Shown here: positions 15,703 through 25,072 of the stretch, piece after piece | How the letters are laid out: every line of letters starts with the position of its first letter | Numbering within the stretch: position 1 is the stretch's first letter | Source: Myxococcales bacterium | GTDB lineage: Bacteria; Myxococcota_A; Polyangia; Polyangiales; Polyangiaceae | Reading direction: 5' to 3' | DNA length: 38,444 nt | Assembly (NCBI GenBank): GCA_025355005.1 | Contig: JANXLV010000209.1 | Location: forward strand, 1 to 38,444 | Translations under genes and position numbers: made by a program | Notes under the pieces: generated by a model | The model's input: only the letters and a program-made list of their open reading frames with translations | Database searches by the model: none | What the model was told of the DNA's origin: nothing

Positions 15703-18434
15703 GTCCCGGGCGGTGGCGCGCTGCCCCAGAGGGGCTTCTGCTGGAGGAGCTTCGCGACGAGCGCGGTCCAGCCCGTCTGGTGAGACGCGCCAAGGCCGGA
15801 GCCGTCGTCGCCGTGGAAGAACTCGTAGAAGAGCGGGTGCTCGTAGAAGAACGGATCGGGGAGCCTGTCCTTGCCGTCTGCAGGGCGCACCCCCTCGGCG
15901 TTCGGCAGGAAGAGCGAGCAAAGGCGGCGCGAGAGCTCCGACGCTACCTCCCAGAGGTTCATGTACTTGCCGGAGCCGACCGGGCACTCCACACGGAAGT
16001 CGTCGCCGTAGAAGTGGTGATAGCGCTGCAGTGACTCGATGATCAGGAAGTTCACCGGGAACCACACCGGCCCGCGCCAGTTCGAGTTGCCGCCGAAGAG
16101 ACCCGACCGCGACTCGCCGGGCTCGTACTCGACACGGTACTTTGCGCCCTCGAGCTCCACCTCGTACGGCGCCGCGGCGTGAGAGCGTGAGAGCGCGCGC
16201 ACGCCATAGGGCGACAGGAACTCGGTCTCGTCGAGCACACGCGACAGCACCCTTGCGAGGCGATTGCGGCTCAGGATGGAGAGCAGACGGCGACCGCGCG
16301 TGCCGTCGCGATCGATCCACATCGCCGAGCCCGCGAGCTCCGGCCGGTTCGAGATGAACCAGCGCGCGCGCTTCACGAACTCCGGGAACTTGTCGAGGTC
16401 CGTCGCTTCGAGCGACTCCACCGCGAAGAGCGGAATGAGCCCCACCATGGAGCGCAGCTTCATCGGCACTGCGGCGCCTCCGGGAAGGTGCAGCACGTCG
16501 TAGAAGAAGCCGTCTTGCTCGTCCCAGAGCTTGGTCTCCGCCGCCGTGTCGTTCATCGCGTGGGAGATGAGGAGGAAGTGCTCGAAGAACTTGTTCGCCA
16601 CGTCCTGGTAGCTCTTGTTCTCCTCCGCGAGCTCCAGCGCGATCGCGAGCAAGTTCAGGCAATACATGCCCATCCACGACGTGGCGTCAGCCTGCTCCAG
16701 CTCACCGCCCTGCGGCAGCTTCGCGTTCGAGCGATCGAACACGCCGATGTTGTCGAGCCCGAGGAAGCCGCCCTGGAACACGTTGTTTCCCGCGGCGTCC
16801 TTGCGGTTCACCCACCAGGTGAAGTTCAGCATCAGCTTGTGGAACACGCTCTCCAGGAACTGGCGGTCGGACTTGCCCGTGATGCGTCGGTCGATCTGGT
16901 AGACGCGCAGCGCGGCCCACGCGTGCACCGGCGGGTTCACGTCCGAGAAGCTCCACTCGTACGCGGGGAGCTGCCCGTTGGGATGCATGTACCATTCACG
17001 CAATAGCAGCGAGAGCTGGTTCTTCGCGAAGTCCGGATCAATCAGCGCCATCGGGATCGCGTGGAACGCCAGGTCCCACGCCGCGTACCAGGGATACTCC
17101 CACTTGTCGGGCATGGAGAGCACCTCGCTGTTGTAGAGGTGTCGCCATTCGCGGTTGCGTCCGCCCTTCCGCTCCGCCGGCGGCGGCGGCTGACCTTCGT
17201 CACCGCGGAGCCAGCGCTCCACGTCGAAGTTGTAATACTGCTTGCACCAGAGGAGCCCGGCGAACGACTCGCGCATCACGCGACGCTCTTCTCGGTCGAG
17301 CTCCACAGGAGCCACTGACGTGTAGAACTCGTCCGCTTCGCCGCGACGCTTCGTGAAGAGCTCTTCGACATCCGCGAACGGATCCGTCTCCTTCTTCCAC
17401 GTGACGCGCGCGTAGAACGAGCGCGACTCACCGGCAGCCAGCGTCACGCGCTTGTGCACGGCCGCTTTGGTGCCGCTGCGCGCGGGGTTCACCGCGTGGC
17501 GGTCGCTCTTCACGATGTACTCGTGGAACGCGTCCTTGCTGAAGCTGGAGCGGTTCGGAACGTCGTAGAGCTTGCGCTGGTTCGTCTCGTTCTCGGTGAA
17601 GAGGAGCTCCGTGTCCTCCTCCGCGTAAATGTAGAACGTGCCGAGGAAGGCCTCGCGCGCGCAGATGACCTGCGCGGTTGGCAGCGGTGCCATGGCGCGG
17701 AGCTCGGGTCGCTGGGCGATGAGCGCGGCGGTCTGATCCTTCGCGGGCACCGACCACGCCCAGGTGTTGCGGAAGACGAACGTGGGCAGCACGTCGATGG
17801 TCGCGGCCTCGGCGCCGTGGTTCTTCACGGTCCACTTGCAGACGATGTCGTCCCAGTCGTGCTTCGCGTACTCGACCTCGAGCGAGAAGTAGCGCTGGTC
17901 CGCGAACACGCCGGTCTCCGAAAGCCTCGGGCTCGGCTGCTCACGGCTTCGCTCCGCGCTCATCTTGCGAAGGGCGTCGTATGGGAACTCCGCCTGCGGG
18001 TAGACGTAGAGCCCGCGCGCGTACGCGCACGTGGGCACCGCATCGACGTAGTAGAAGACCTCCTTCACGTCCTCGCCGTGATTGCCCTCTGGCCCCGACA
18101 GACCGAAGAGCCGCTCCTTCAGGTACGGGTCCTTCCCGTTCCACAGCGCGACCGACACGTTGAAGAGGCCGCGGTTGTCGCACAGCCCCATGAGCCCATC
18201 TTCACCCCAGCGATAGGCACGTGAGCGCGCGTGCTCGTGCGGGAAGCTGCCCCATGCATCGCCGTTCGCCGAGTAGTCCTCGCGCACCGTTCCCCACTGA
18301 CGCTCGGAGAGGTAGGTGCCGAATCTGCGCCAGCGCTTGCCGGCGGCGGCCTCTTCCAGGCGAATGTGCTCGGCAGTCTTCGGGTTCGTGGCGGTGGGCG
18401 AGCCCGTGCTTGCGCCGCTGGTGGCTGTGGTCAC
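15699..18434 (-). CDS. GH63-like glucosidase (MGH1-like domain)
   Basis: This 911-residue protein resembles bacterial GH63 family members with an (alpha/alpha)6 barrel catalytic domain. The N-terminal part includes RRFGTYLSERQWGTVREDYSANGDAW, which recurs at the start of this family. The barrel carries WEYPWYAAWDLAFHAIPMALIDPDFAKNQL, EWSFSDVNPPVHAWA, GLDNIGVFDRS and NWRGPVWFPVNFLIIESL. Characterised relatives hydrolyse alpha-glucosidic or glycerate-linked bonds. No signal peptide is seen, so action on an intracellular glycan or compatible solute is likely. The GTG start is divergent from the kinase at 18499 and the end overlaps the downstream methyltransferase. Confidence 0.9.
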   Translation of the reverse strand: MTTATSGASTGSPTATNPKTAEHIRLEEAAAGKRWRRFGTYLSERQWGTVREDYSANGDAWGSFPHEHARSRAYRWGEDGLMGLCDNRGLFNVSVALWNGKDPYLKERLFGLSGPEGNHGEDVKEVFYYVDAVPTCAYARGLYVYPQAEFPYDALRKMSAERSREQPSPRLSETGVFADQRYFSLEVEYAKHDWDDIVCKWTVKNHGAEAATIDVLPTFVFRNTWAWSVPAKDQTAALIAQRPELRAMAPLPTAQVICAREAFLGTFYIYAEEDTELLFTENETNQRKLYDVPNRSSFSKDAFHEYIVKSDRHAVNPARSGTKAAVHKRVTLAAGESRSFYARVTWKKETDPFADVEELFTKRRGEADEFYTSVAPVELDREERRVMRESFAGLLWCKQYYNFDVERWLRGDEGQPPPPAERKGGRNREWRHLYNSEVLSMPDKWEYPWYAAWDLAFHAIPMALIDPDFAKNQLSLLLREWYMHPNGQLPAYEWSFSDVNPPVHAWAALRVYQIDRRITGKSDRQFLESVFHKLMLNFTWWVNRKDAAGNNVFQGGFLGLDNIGVFDRSNAKLPQGGELEQADATSWMGMYCLNLLAIALELAEENKSYQDVANKFFEHFLLISHAMNDTAAETKLWDEQDGFFYDVLHLPGGAAVPMKLRSMVGLIPLFAVESLEATDLDKFPEFVKRARWFISNRPELAGSAMWIDRDGTRGRRLLSILSRNRLARVLSRVLDETEFLSPYGVRALSRSHAAAPYEVELEGAKYRVEYEPGESRSGLFGGNSNWRGPVWFPVNFLIIESLQRYHHFYGDDFRVECPVGSGKYMNLWEVASELSRRLCSLFLPNAEGVRPADGKDRLPDPFFYEHPLFYEFFHGDDGSGLGASHQTGWTALVAKLLQQKPLWGSAPPPGT

Positions 18435-18498
18435 GGCGCGCGATGGTAGTCCAAGATCGAGTTTCTACGCCTGAACAAAAGGGCGGGAGTCTGGTAAC

Positions 18499-19605
18499 GT
18501 GGTTGGTTGCGTGAGCGATACCAAGCGCCCCGTTTCGAACGGTCCCAACCCTCCGGCGCCTCAGCCTCTGGCCGGAGGCTTCGTCCCGCAATATCCGCGC
18601 GGTCCCTATGCGGCCCCGCCGGGCGGCCCCGTTCCGGCCCCATCGCCCTCGGGACCTGCCGTCCCGCTCGTGCAGAAGGGCCCGCTTCCCGGTCCGGCGG
18701 GAGGGATGCCCGGCCAGATGCAGAGCGCCCCGCCTTCACCGCAGGTGCTCACGGTGCAGTATCCACAGCGCGGGAGCACGCTGGTCTCGCCGCGCGGCAA
18801 CTACGAGATCACGAACGTGCTCGGGGCGGGTGAGTTCGGCGCCGTGTACGAGGCCACGGGCCCGTTCGACCAGATCTACGCGGTGAAGATGGTTCGCCCC
18901 GCGAACCGCCCCTACGCAGAGGTGCAGGGCGAGTGGGCGCGCGAGCAGTCGCGGCTCAACGTGCTTCGTCACCCGAACATCGTCTACATCCACGACGCGT
19001 TCGAGCAGAACCACCTCTTCTACATCGCGCTCGAGCGATGCGATCACGCGCTCACGGACATGCTGGGCACCGTCATGCGCGAGAGCCTGGTCTGCGAGCT
19101 GGCGCGCCAGCTGCTGGCGGCCGTGCAGTTCCTCCACGACAACGACGTCGTCCACGACGACCTCCACGGCGGCAACGTCCTCATCTCCCACACGGACGAC
19201 CGGCCCGTCGTCAAGATCAGCGACTTCGGCATCAGCCACGAGCTGCGCGGCAAGCCCGCCATCAGGCCCAACGTGGTGCACCACGCGATCATGGCGCCCG
19301 AGATCCTGGCGACCGGATACACGAGCAAGCAGAGCGACCTCTACCAGGTGGGCCTCTTGCTCTACTGGATGCTCACCGGCGAGCCCGCGATCCCGAAAGA
19401 TGCACCCTACAACGAGCTCGTGCGCATCGTGTCCGAGGGCATCCCTCGCGGCCGCGCAGAGGCACTGGGCACGCCATTCGGTATGCTGGTCGCGAAGATG
19501 CTTCGGCGCCGTGAGGCCTTCCGATACACGAGCGCCCGCGAGGTCTGGGCCGACATGCGGGAGCTCCCCGCGTGGAAGAACCGCGAGCTCTTCCCGGTCA
19601 AGTAG
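18499..19605 (+). CDS. Ser/Thr protein kinase with atypical catalytic loop
   Basis: A 368-residue protein with a Pro-rich N-terminal tail (about 1-95) and a Hanks-type kinase domain. The Gly loop is GAGEFGAV, the ATP-binding Lys is at 130 (YAVKM) and the DFG is at 242-244. The catalytic loop reads HDDLHGGN (219-226) in place of HRDLKPEN. The catalytic Asp221 and Asn226 remain, but Arg and Lys are replaced by Asp and His, a form closer to APH- or ABC1-type kinases. There is no membrane helix. The GTG at 18499 has GGAG nine bases ahead; a GTG at 18511 is an alternative. It is followed 17 bases later by a second kinase gene. Confidence 0.88.
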   Translation: MVGCVSDTKRPVSNGPNPPAPQPLAGGFVPQYPRGPYAAPPGGPVPAPSPSGPAVPLVQKGPLPGPAGGMPGQMQSAPPSPQVLTVQYPQRGSTLVSPRGNYEITNVLGAGEFGAVYEATGPFDQIYAVKMVRPANRPYAEVQGEWAREQSRLNVLRHPNIVYIHDAFEQNHLFYIALERCDHALTDMLGTVMRESLVCELARQLLAAVQFLHDNDVVHDDLHGGNVLISHTDDRPVVKISDFGISHELRGKPAIRPNVVHHAIMAPEILATGYTSKQSDLYQVGLLLYWMLTGEPAIPKDAPYNELVRIVSEGIPRGRAEALGTPFGMLVAKMLRRREAFRYTSAREVWADMRELPAWKNRELFPVK

Positions 19606-19622
19606 GGCGAAGCAAGAGGAGC

Positions 19623-21116
19623 ATGACAGCACGGCGCGTCCCTCTTCCTCCTGTCCTTGGCCACTATGAAGTGTGCGCCAAGATCGCGGGCGGAGGCATG
19701 GCCACGGTGCATCTGGGCAAGCGCATCGGCGCGGACCCGAAGGACGAAGGCGCTCTCGTCGCGCTCAAGGTGATGAGCGACGAGTACTACGACAACTCCG
19801 CCTTCATCGACATGTTCCTGGACGAGGCGCGCATCCTGAAGAAGCTCGCGCACCCGAACGTGATCCACACGCACGAGTTCGGCAGCGTGGGCGCACACCG
19901 CTACATCGCGATGGAGCTGCTACTCGGGCGGCCGCTCGTCGACGCATGGGAGATCTGCCACAAGGAGCGGACGCGCATGCCCCTCACGCTCGGCGCATGG
20001 ATCTGCGCGCGCGTGGCAGAAGGCGTGCACTCCGCGCACGAGATCAAGGACGACGACGGCGAGCCGCTCTCCGTCATCCACCGCGACGTGAATCCGAGCA
20101 ACGTGTTCTTGCTCTACGACGGGCGCGTGAAGCTCATCGACTTTGGGCTCGCGAAGGCGCGCCGCCGCAAGGCGACAAGCGAGGAAGGCATCGTCAAGGG
20201 GAAGATCCCCTACCTCGCGCCGGAGCAGGCGCGGCTCGGTACGCTCGACCGGCGCGTGGACGTGTACTCGCTGGGCATCACGCTGTGGGAGCTCGGCACG
20301 GGCAAGCGGCTCTTCAAGCGCGACACGGATCGCGAGACCGTCGAGGCGATCCGCAAAGCGGAGGTGCCAGACGCGCGCGAGCATGTCCTCACCTACCCCG
20401 ACGCGCTCTTCAAGATCCTCGAGCGCGCGCTCAAGGTCGACCCCGACGAGCGCTATGCGACGGCGGAGGAGATGCGCAAGGATCTGGACGCGTTCGTGAC
20501 CGATCACGCCGAGAGCAACATGGCGGAGGCGCTCGCCACGTACATGCGTGATGCCTTTACAGGTGAAGAGGCGAAGCAGCGCGAATGGCTCGCGCGCGCG
20601 ACGCAGCGCCAGCGCGATTTCACGCGAACGATCCCGCCGCCAGTCCCCGTACCGGACGCATCCACGCTGCACGCGCCAACGGGCCCCGGCGCTTTCAAGC
20701 CGATGAAGCTCCCGCAGTTCACGCCGATCCCGCCAGAGTCCGCATCGCTGACGGATCTCCTGAGCGCGGACGCGAGCGCGTCGCAAGAGGCCGTCGTGAT
20801 CCGCGAAGCAGGAGAGATCCTCGGCTCGCCGACGCCAGGCAAGATCGCAACGGAGACTCCGCCAGTCCCCCTCTCCACACACGCGCTGAATCAAGAAAAG
20901 GCGCCGCCGCCATCCTCACCAAGCGCAGCCCCTCCCGCTTCTTCTCCCTCCCCTTCTCCGGCCCCTTCCCCCGCCCGCGCGTCGAATCCGATCACTGTCC
21001 GCATCCCCGTCACCACAGCCAGGCGCGGTCGCCTTCTTGCCCTCGTCGTCGTCGCCGCGCTCGCGGGGCTCCTGGTGCTCGCGATGCTGGCAAGCCAGTC
21101 GCGGAAGACGCGCTGA
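19623..21116 (+). CDS. Membrane-anchored Ser/Thr protein kinase
   Basis: A 497-residue kinase with a Gly loop (AGGGMATV), VALKVM for the ATP-binding Lys, the catalytic loop HRDVNPSN (the variant common in myxobacterial kinases), DFG and an APE-like APEQA segment. The kinase domain ends at about 290. A long Pro/Ala/Ser-rich region follows and a C-terminal membrane helix at about 470-490 (LALVVVAALAGLLVLAML) leaves a short tail. The kinase would face the cytoplasm. The ATG at 19623 is chosen because a Gly-loop distance of about 20 residues is typical. GAGG lies just upstream. It probably forms an operon with the preceding kinase. Confidence 0.92.
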   Translation: MTARRVPLPPVLGHYEVCAKIAGGGMATVHLGKRIGADPKDEGALVALKVMSDEYYDNSAFIDMFLDEARILKKLAHPNVIHTHEFGSVGAHRYIAMELLLGRPLVDAWEICHKERTRMPLTLGAWICARVAEGVHSAHEIKDDDGEPLSVIHRDVNPSNVFLLYDGRVKLIDFGLAKARRRKATSEEGIVKGKIPYLAPEQARLGTLDRRVDVYSLGITLWELGTGKRLFKRDTDRETVEAIRKAEVPDAREHVLTYPDALFKILERALKVDPDERYATAEEMRKDLDAFVTDHAESNMAEALATYMRDAFTGEEAKQREWLARATQRQRDFTRTIPPPVPVPDASTLHAPTGPGAFKPMKLPQFTPIPPESASLTDLLSADASASQEAVVIREAGEILGSPTPGKIATETPPVPLSTHALNQEKAPPPSSPSAAPPASSPSPSPAPSPARASNPITVRIPVTTARRGRLLALVVVAALAGLLVLAMLASQSRKTR

Positions 21117-21202
21117 GACCACCACCAAACCTTAAGAAAACGCCACGAAAGTTGCGGTTGCGTTCGCCCGATGGCGCGCTAAGCCGACCCCGAGTGAGTG
21201 AC

Positions 21203-21469
21203 ATGAGCAACCGACTCTACGTGGGCAATCTCTCCTTCCGCACGACGTTGGACTCGCTCAAGGTGGCCTTCGAGCCCCACGGCGAGGTGACGGACGTGCA
21301 CATCGTGATGGACCGCGAGACGGGCCAATCGCGCGGCTTCGGCTTCGTGACGATGGGAGCCAACGATGCAGCGACGCGCGCGATCGAAGGCATGAACGGC
21401 TCGATGCTCGACGGTCGTCCCCTGCGCGTCAACGAGGCAGCGGAGCGCCGCAACTCCGGCGGACGCTGA
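21203..21469 (+). CDS. RRM-domain RNA-binding protein
   Basis: A single RNA recognition motif of 88 residues, with RNP2 LYVGNL at 5-10 and RNP1 RGFGFVTM at 44-51. It is close in layout to the small bacterial RRM proteins found in cyanobacteria and myxobacteria, which bind RNA and are often cold-regulated. Only a short basic tail follows the RRM and the Gly-rich tail of many homologues is missing. The ATG at 21203 starts right before RNP2. A longer frame upstream is out of register with the kinase gene and is rejected. Confidence 0.93.
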   Translation: MSNRLYVGNLSFRTTLDSLKVAFEPHGEVTDVHIVMDRETGQSRGFGFVTMGANDAATRAIEGMNGSMLDGRPLRVNEAAERRNSGGR

Positions 21470-21525
21470 GTGGCTGCGAAGGCCGACGGGCTTTGTTCTG
21501 ATTCTTGCGTATGATTCGGGTCCCC

Positions 21526-23157
21526 ATGCTGGACATCCCCACTCCGCGCGCGCTGCCTCATAACGAACCCGTCCGTGACTACGCGAAGGGCTCGCCCGAG
21601 CGCTCGGAGCTGGAGGCGGCGCTCGCGACGATGCGCAGCGAATGCCCCGAGGTGGCACACGTCATCGCGGGGCGCGCTGTCCACGAGGGCGCGTTGTTCG
21701 ACGTGCGCGAGCCGCATGCGCACGCGCGGGTGCGTGCGAAGGTGTTCGGCGCGACCAAGGGCGTGGCCCAGCGTGCGATCGACGCGGCGCTTCTTGCGCA
21801 GCCTGCGTGGGCTGCGATGCCGTTCGACGAGCGCGCGCGGGTCTTCTCGCGCGCAGCCGACCTGCTCGCGGGCCCGTGGCGACAGGTCCTCAATGCGGCG
21901 ACGATGCTCGGCCAGAGCAAGACCGCGTTCCAGGCGGAGATCGACGCGGCGTGCGAGCTGATCGATTTTCTGCGCTTCAACGTCTCCTTCGCATCGCGCC
22001 TCGCGGAGCAGCCCATCTCATCGCCGGGCATGCAGAACGCGCTGGAGCTGCGCCCGCTCGAGGGATTCATCTTCGCCGTCACGCCTTTCAACTTCACCGC
22101 GATCGCGGGCAACCTGCCCACGGCGCCGGCGCTGCTGGGCAACGTCGTCGTGTGGAAGCCGGCGGAGGATCAGAGCCTCGGCGCGTATCACCTGATGCGT
22201 CTGTTCGAGGCGGCAGGCCTTCCGCCTGGAGTCATCAATGTGGTGTACGGCGATGGCGCGCTGGTCGCCGCGGAGTGCCTGGCACATCCAAAGCTCGCTG
22301 GTGTGCACTTCACTGGCTCCACCAAGGTCTTCCAGTCGATCTGGAGGACGGTCGGTGAGCGCATCGCGAGCTACCGCACCTATCCGCGGCTCGTGGGCGA
22401 GACCGGCGGCAAGGACTTCGTGTACGCGCATCCGTCGGCCGACGAATCCGCGCTCGTCACGGCGCTGGTGCGTGGCGCGTTCGAGTTCCAGGGACAGAAA
22501 TGCAGCGCGGCGTCACGCGCGTACCTCCCGCGGTCCATGTGGGGTCGCGTGAAGGACCGCCTCATCGCGGAGACGCAGGCCCTCACAGTGGGCGACGTCA
22601 CGAACTTCTCGCACTTCATGGGCGCCGTGATCAACGAGCGCGCGCACACACGACTCGGCGGGTGGCTCGATCGCGCGAACCACGATCGCGCGTGCACCGT
22701 GCTGTACGAAGGCCCGTGGTCCAAGGCCGACGGATGGTTCTGCGGGCCCACGCTCATCGAGGTGGAGGACCCCGCGCATCCGATCCTCGCGGAGGAGCTC
22801 TTCGGCCCGATGCTCTCCATCCACATCTACGACGATGGAAAGCCCGGCGCAGACGACGCCGTGTTGCGCATCATCGACGAGACCAGCCCGTACGCCCTCA
22901 CCGGCGCGATCTTCTCGCGCGACCGCGCGCCGATCGCGAAGGCAGCCCACGTCCTGCGGCAGGCAGCAGGCAATCTGTACGTGAACGACAAGCCCACGGG
23001 CGCGGTGGTGGGACAGCAACCATTCGGCGGCGCGCGTGGCTCCGGCACGAACGACAAGGCCGGCGCTGCGTTCAACTTGCTGCGCTGGGCATCACCCCGC
23101 ACGGTGAAGGAGACATGGGCGGCGCCCACGCGCGTCGCGTACCCGTATCAGCAGTGA
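21526..23157 (+). CDS. pruA: Delta-1-pyrroline-5-carboxylate dehydrogenase
   Basis: An ALDH-superfamily enzyme oxidising glutamate semialdehyde/P5C to glutamate with NAD+, the second step of proline breakdown. The family-typical start is IPTPRALPHNEPVRDYAKGSPER. The core has TPFNFTAIAGN, the NAD-binding FTGSTKVF, the general-base Glu292 in GETGGKD, and the catalytic Cys326 in GQKCSAASRAY. FGPMLSIHIY and GGARGSGTNDKAG follow. The ATG at 21526 gives 543 residues, as in the stand-alone (animal-like) P5CDH; TTG 21505 and ATG 21511 are possible. No proline dehydrogenase is adjacent. Confidence 0.93.
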   Translation: MLDIPTPRALPHNEPVRDYAKGSPERSELEAALATMRSECPEVAHVIAGRAVHEGALFDVREPHAHARVRAKVFGATKGVAQRAIDAALLAQPAWAAMPFDERARVFSRAADLLAGPWRQVLNAATMLGQSKTAFQAEIDAACELIDFLRFNVSFASRLAEQPISSPGMQNALELRPLEGFIFAVTPFNFTAIAGNLPTAPALLGNVVVWKPAEDQSLGAYHLMRLFEAAGLPPGVINVVYGDGALVAAECLAHPKLAGVHFTGSTKVFQSIWRTVGERIASYRTYPRLVGETGGKDFVYAHPSADESALVTALVRGAFEFQGQKCSAASRAYLPRSMWGRVKDRLIAETQALTVGDVTNFSHFMGAVINERAHTRLGGWLDRANHDRACTVLYEGPWSKADGWFCGPTLIEVEDPAHPILAEELFGPMLSIHIYDDGKPGADDAVLRIIDETSPYALTGAIFSRDRAPIAKAAHVLRQAAGNLYVNDKPTGAVVGQQPFGGARGSGTNDKAGAAFNLLRWASPRTVKETWAAPTRVAYPYQQ

Positions 23158-23392
23158 CCCATCATCCTTGACGCTGCAGAACGCGCGCGAGCACACGAAC
23201 GCGCAACATGTGCGCATCAAAAAAGTTCGCGCGCGCGCGCGACGTCAACTGTCGATCATCATTCCGCTTACGCGTTTGGCATGATGCTCTCCAACGCAAG
23301 AGCCTTGAATTGAAGCTCGAACCGCTTAAGTCTGGGCACATGAGTGCCGCCGTCCCGACGCGCCCTCGTGGCTCTCACGAGGAGATCGCAGG

Positions 23393-23965
23393 ATGACGAT
23401 GATCCTCGCGTTCGTCCTCGCCTACTGCGCCTTGCTCGTTCCCCAAGGAAGAGATCACACTGCGTTCGCGCTCGGCACCGCTGCCGCCATCGCCGACGCA
23501 GAGCCCATCTTCAAGGACGACAAGGACAAGAAGAAGACAGCCGCGTTCATGGTCGCCATCGCGTTCCGAGAGAGCTCCTTCCGCACCGCCATCACCGGCG
23601 ACTCGGGCAAGAGCTTCGGTGCGTTCCAGATCCACCTTCCGTTCAAGAAGAAGACCGTGGAGGGCTGGTCCGGTGAGGACATCCTGGCCGACCCCGAGAA
23701 GGGCGCCCGGGTCGCGCTGCGCATGATCCGCGAGAGCGTCCGCGCGTGCCCCGCACATCCGCTCGCGGTCTACGCGGAGGGCGGCGAAGGCTGCAGCTCA
23801 CCGCGCGCGCAACGCATCAGCAAGGACCGCCTCACGCTCGGCAAGTGGCTCGAGCGTCACGGTCACGTCGACCCCGAGGCGCTCGCCGCGCTCGAGGAGC
23901 CTACACCCGCGCAGGCGACCTTCTCGCAGGTCGCGAAGGGCCCGTCCGGGTCAGCGTCGCCCTGA
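23393..23965 (+). CDS. Lytic-transglycosylase-like (SLT) protein
   Basis: The 190-residue protein has a hydrophobic N-terminus (MILAFVLAYCALLVP), likely a signal peptide or anchor. A lysozyme-like region follows with AIAFRESSFR, where Glu60 is the probable catalytic acid, then GKSFGAFQIHLPF in the position of the GxxQ motif of SLT enzymes. Such enzymes cleave peptidoglycan glycan strands in the periplasm. The domain is short, so it could be inactive or a partial fold. GAGGAG lies eight bases before the ATG. A weak TTGAAT/TAAGTC pair at about 23305-23332 may be its promoter. Convergent with the next gene. Confidence 0.75.
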   Translation: MTMILAFVLAYCALLVPQGRDHTAFALGTAAAIADAEPIFKDDKDKKKTAAFMVAIAFRESSFRTAITGDSGKSFGAFQIHLPFKKKTVEGWSGEDILADPEKGARVALRMIRESVRACPAHPLAVYAEGGEGCSSPRAQRISKDRLTLGKWLERHGHVDPEALAALEEPTPAQATFSQVAKGPSGSASP

Positions 23966-24006
23966 CCGGAGCGCGCCGGAGAGCACCGGAGCGCGCGCGC
24001 CAGCGG

Positions 24007-25071
24007 CTATTCGCGGAACGCGCGCGGGTGATACTCATCGCGGAGCGGGCCTTTGGGGCTCGACTCCAGCGCGGAGAGCACCGTGCGCGTCCACTCTTCG
24101 GGGATCGCGGCCTCGCCCTGGAACGCGCCAAGCAGAGCGCCGGTGATCGCGCCGTTTGTGTCTGCATCGCCGCCGCGGTTCACCACGTTCATCAGCGCGT
24201 CCGCGAACGGCCGACGCGACGCGAGCTCGAAGAACGCAAGACGCAGCGCGACCCGCACGAAGCCTTGCATGCGGTGCATGTGCAGCTGCTCGGTGTAGAG
24301 CGCAGGTGACAGCGCGAACGCGGCGTCTAGATCCGACTCGATCGCGGCGCGCGCGGTCGCGTCCTCCGGGTCGCCCGGGAGAAGCGTGCATGCGCGCTGG
24401 ACGTCCGCGCGCGCGGCGGCGAAGGCTTCCTCCGCGGAGCTCGCCTCTCCGCGAACCGCTGCAGCGATGGCGCCGTTGAGCGCGGCGCACGCGAGGACGC
24501 ACCGGGGATCCGCGTGCGTGAGCTGCGAATCCGTCACCGTCGCGCGCACGCGTGCCTCTGCGTCGTTCGCGAAGAAGACGCCGATGGGCGCCGTGCGCAT
24601 GAGCGAGCCGTTCCCCGCAGGGCGTCGCTCCGCGGCGAGCCACACGGAACGCCCGGCCTCGAGGGGCGACATGCCGCCCTCGATGCGTCGCAACGCCGCG
24701 TCGGTCTGCACGCCGATGTCGAACGTCTCCTTCGCCCACGCGACATAGCGCGGCGCGACGTCCTCCGCGGAGAAGCGCCCGCACGCGCGCAGGGAGCGCC
24801 ACAGGCACACCGCCATCATCGTGTGGTCCGTCACCTGCCCGCGCTCCACGGCGAACGGCCCCCCGCCGGTCACCGAGACGTGAGGCCCCGTGAGCACCGT
24901 CTCGAACGGGACCGCGGCGGGGCTCGTGAACTCGAGCGTGGTCCCGAACGCATCACCCACGGCGAGACCAAGCAGCGCCCCCTGCGCGCGATCCTCGTGT
25001 CTGCCAGCATGGCGCCCGACGAGCGCGTCCGTTAGGTCACCATCACGCTCTGATCCGCTCCGGATGCTCAT
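24007..25071 (-). CDS. ADP-ribosylglycohydrolase family protein (DraG-like)
   Basis: A 354-residue protein of the DraG/ARH family, which removes ADP-ribose from protein side chains with two Mg ions. Family marks are GALLGLAVGDAFG, NGSLMRTAPIG and NRGGDADTNGAITGALLGA near the end. The first metal motif reads TDHT in place of the usual TDDT, so one Asp ligand is a His. This may alter metal use or activity. The ATG at 25071 is the only in-frame start codon nearby and lies one base from a palindrome. No dinitrogenase reductase gene is adjacent, so a nitrogen-fixation role is unsupported. Confidence 0.85.
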   Translation of the reverse strand: MSIRSGSERDGDLTDALVGRHAGRHEDRAQGALLGLAVGDAFGTTLEFTSPAAVPFETVLTGPHVSVTGGGPFAVERGQVTDHTMMAVCLWRSLRACGRFSAEDVAPRYVAWAKETFDIGVQTDAALRRIEGGMSPLEAGRSVWLAAERRPAGNGSLMRTAPIGVFFANDAEARVRATVTDSQLTHADPRCVLACAALNGAIAAAVRGEASSAEEAFAAARADVQRACTLLPGDPEDATARAAIESDLDAAFALSPALYTEQLHMHRMQGFVRVALRLAFFELASRRPFADALMNVVNRGGDADTNGAITGALLGAFQGEAAIPEEWTRTVLSALESSPKGPLRDEYHPRAFRE

Positions 25072-25072
25072 A

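Noticed and set aside
23278..23295. Sigma-54-like promoter TTGGCA...GCT upstream of the SLT-like gene
   Set aside because: The distance between the GG and GC elements is about 8 instead of 11 bases.
23964..24004. Direct repeat ACCGGAGCGCG between the SLT-like and DraG-like genes
   Set aside because: Two copies within a GC-rich 40-base convergent gap. Too short and too low in complexity to assign a function.
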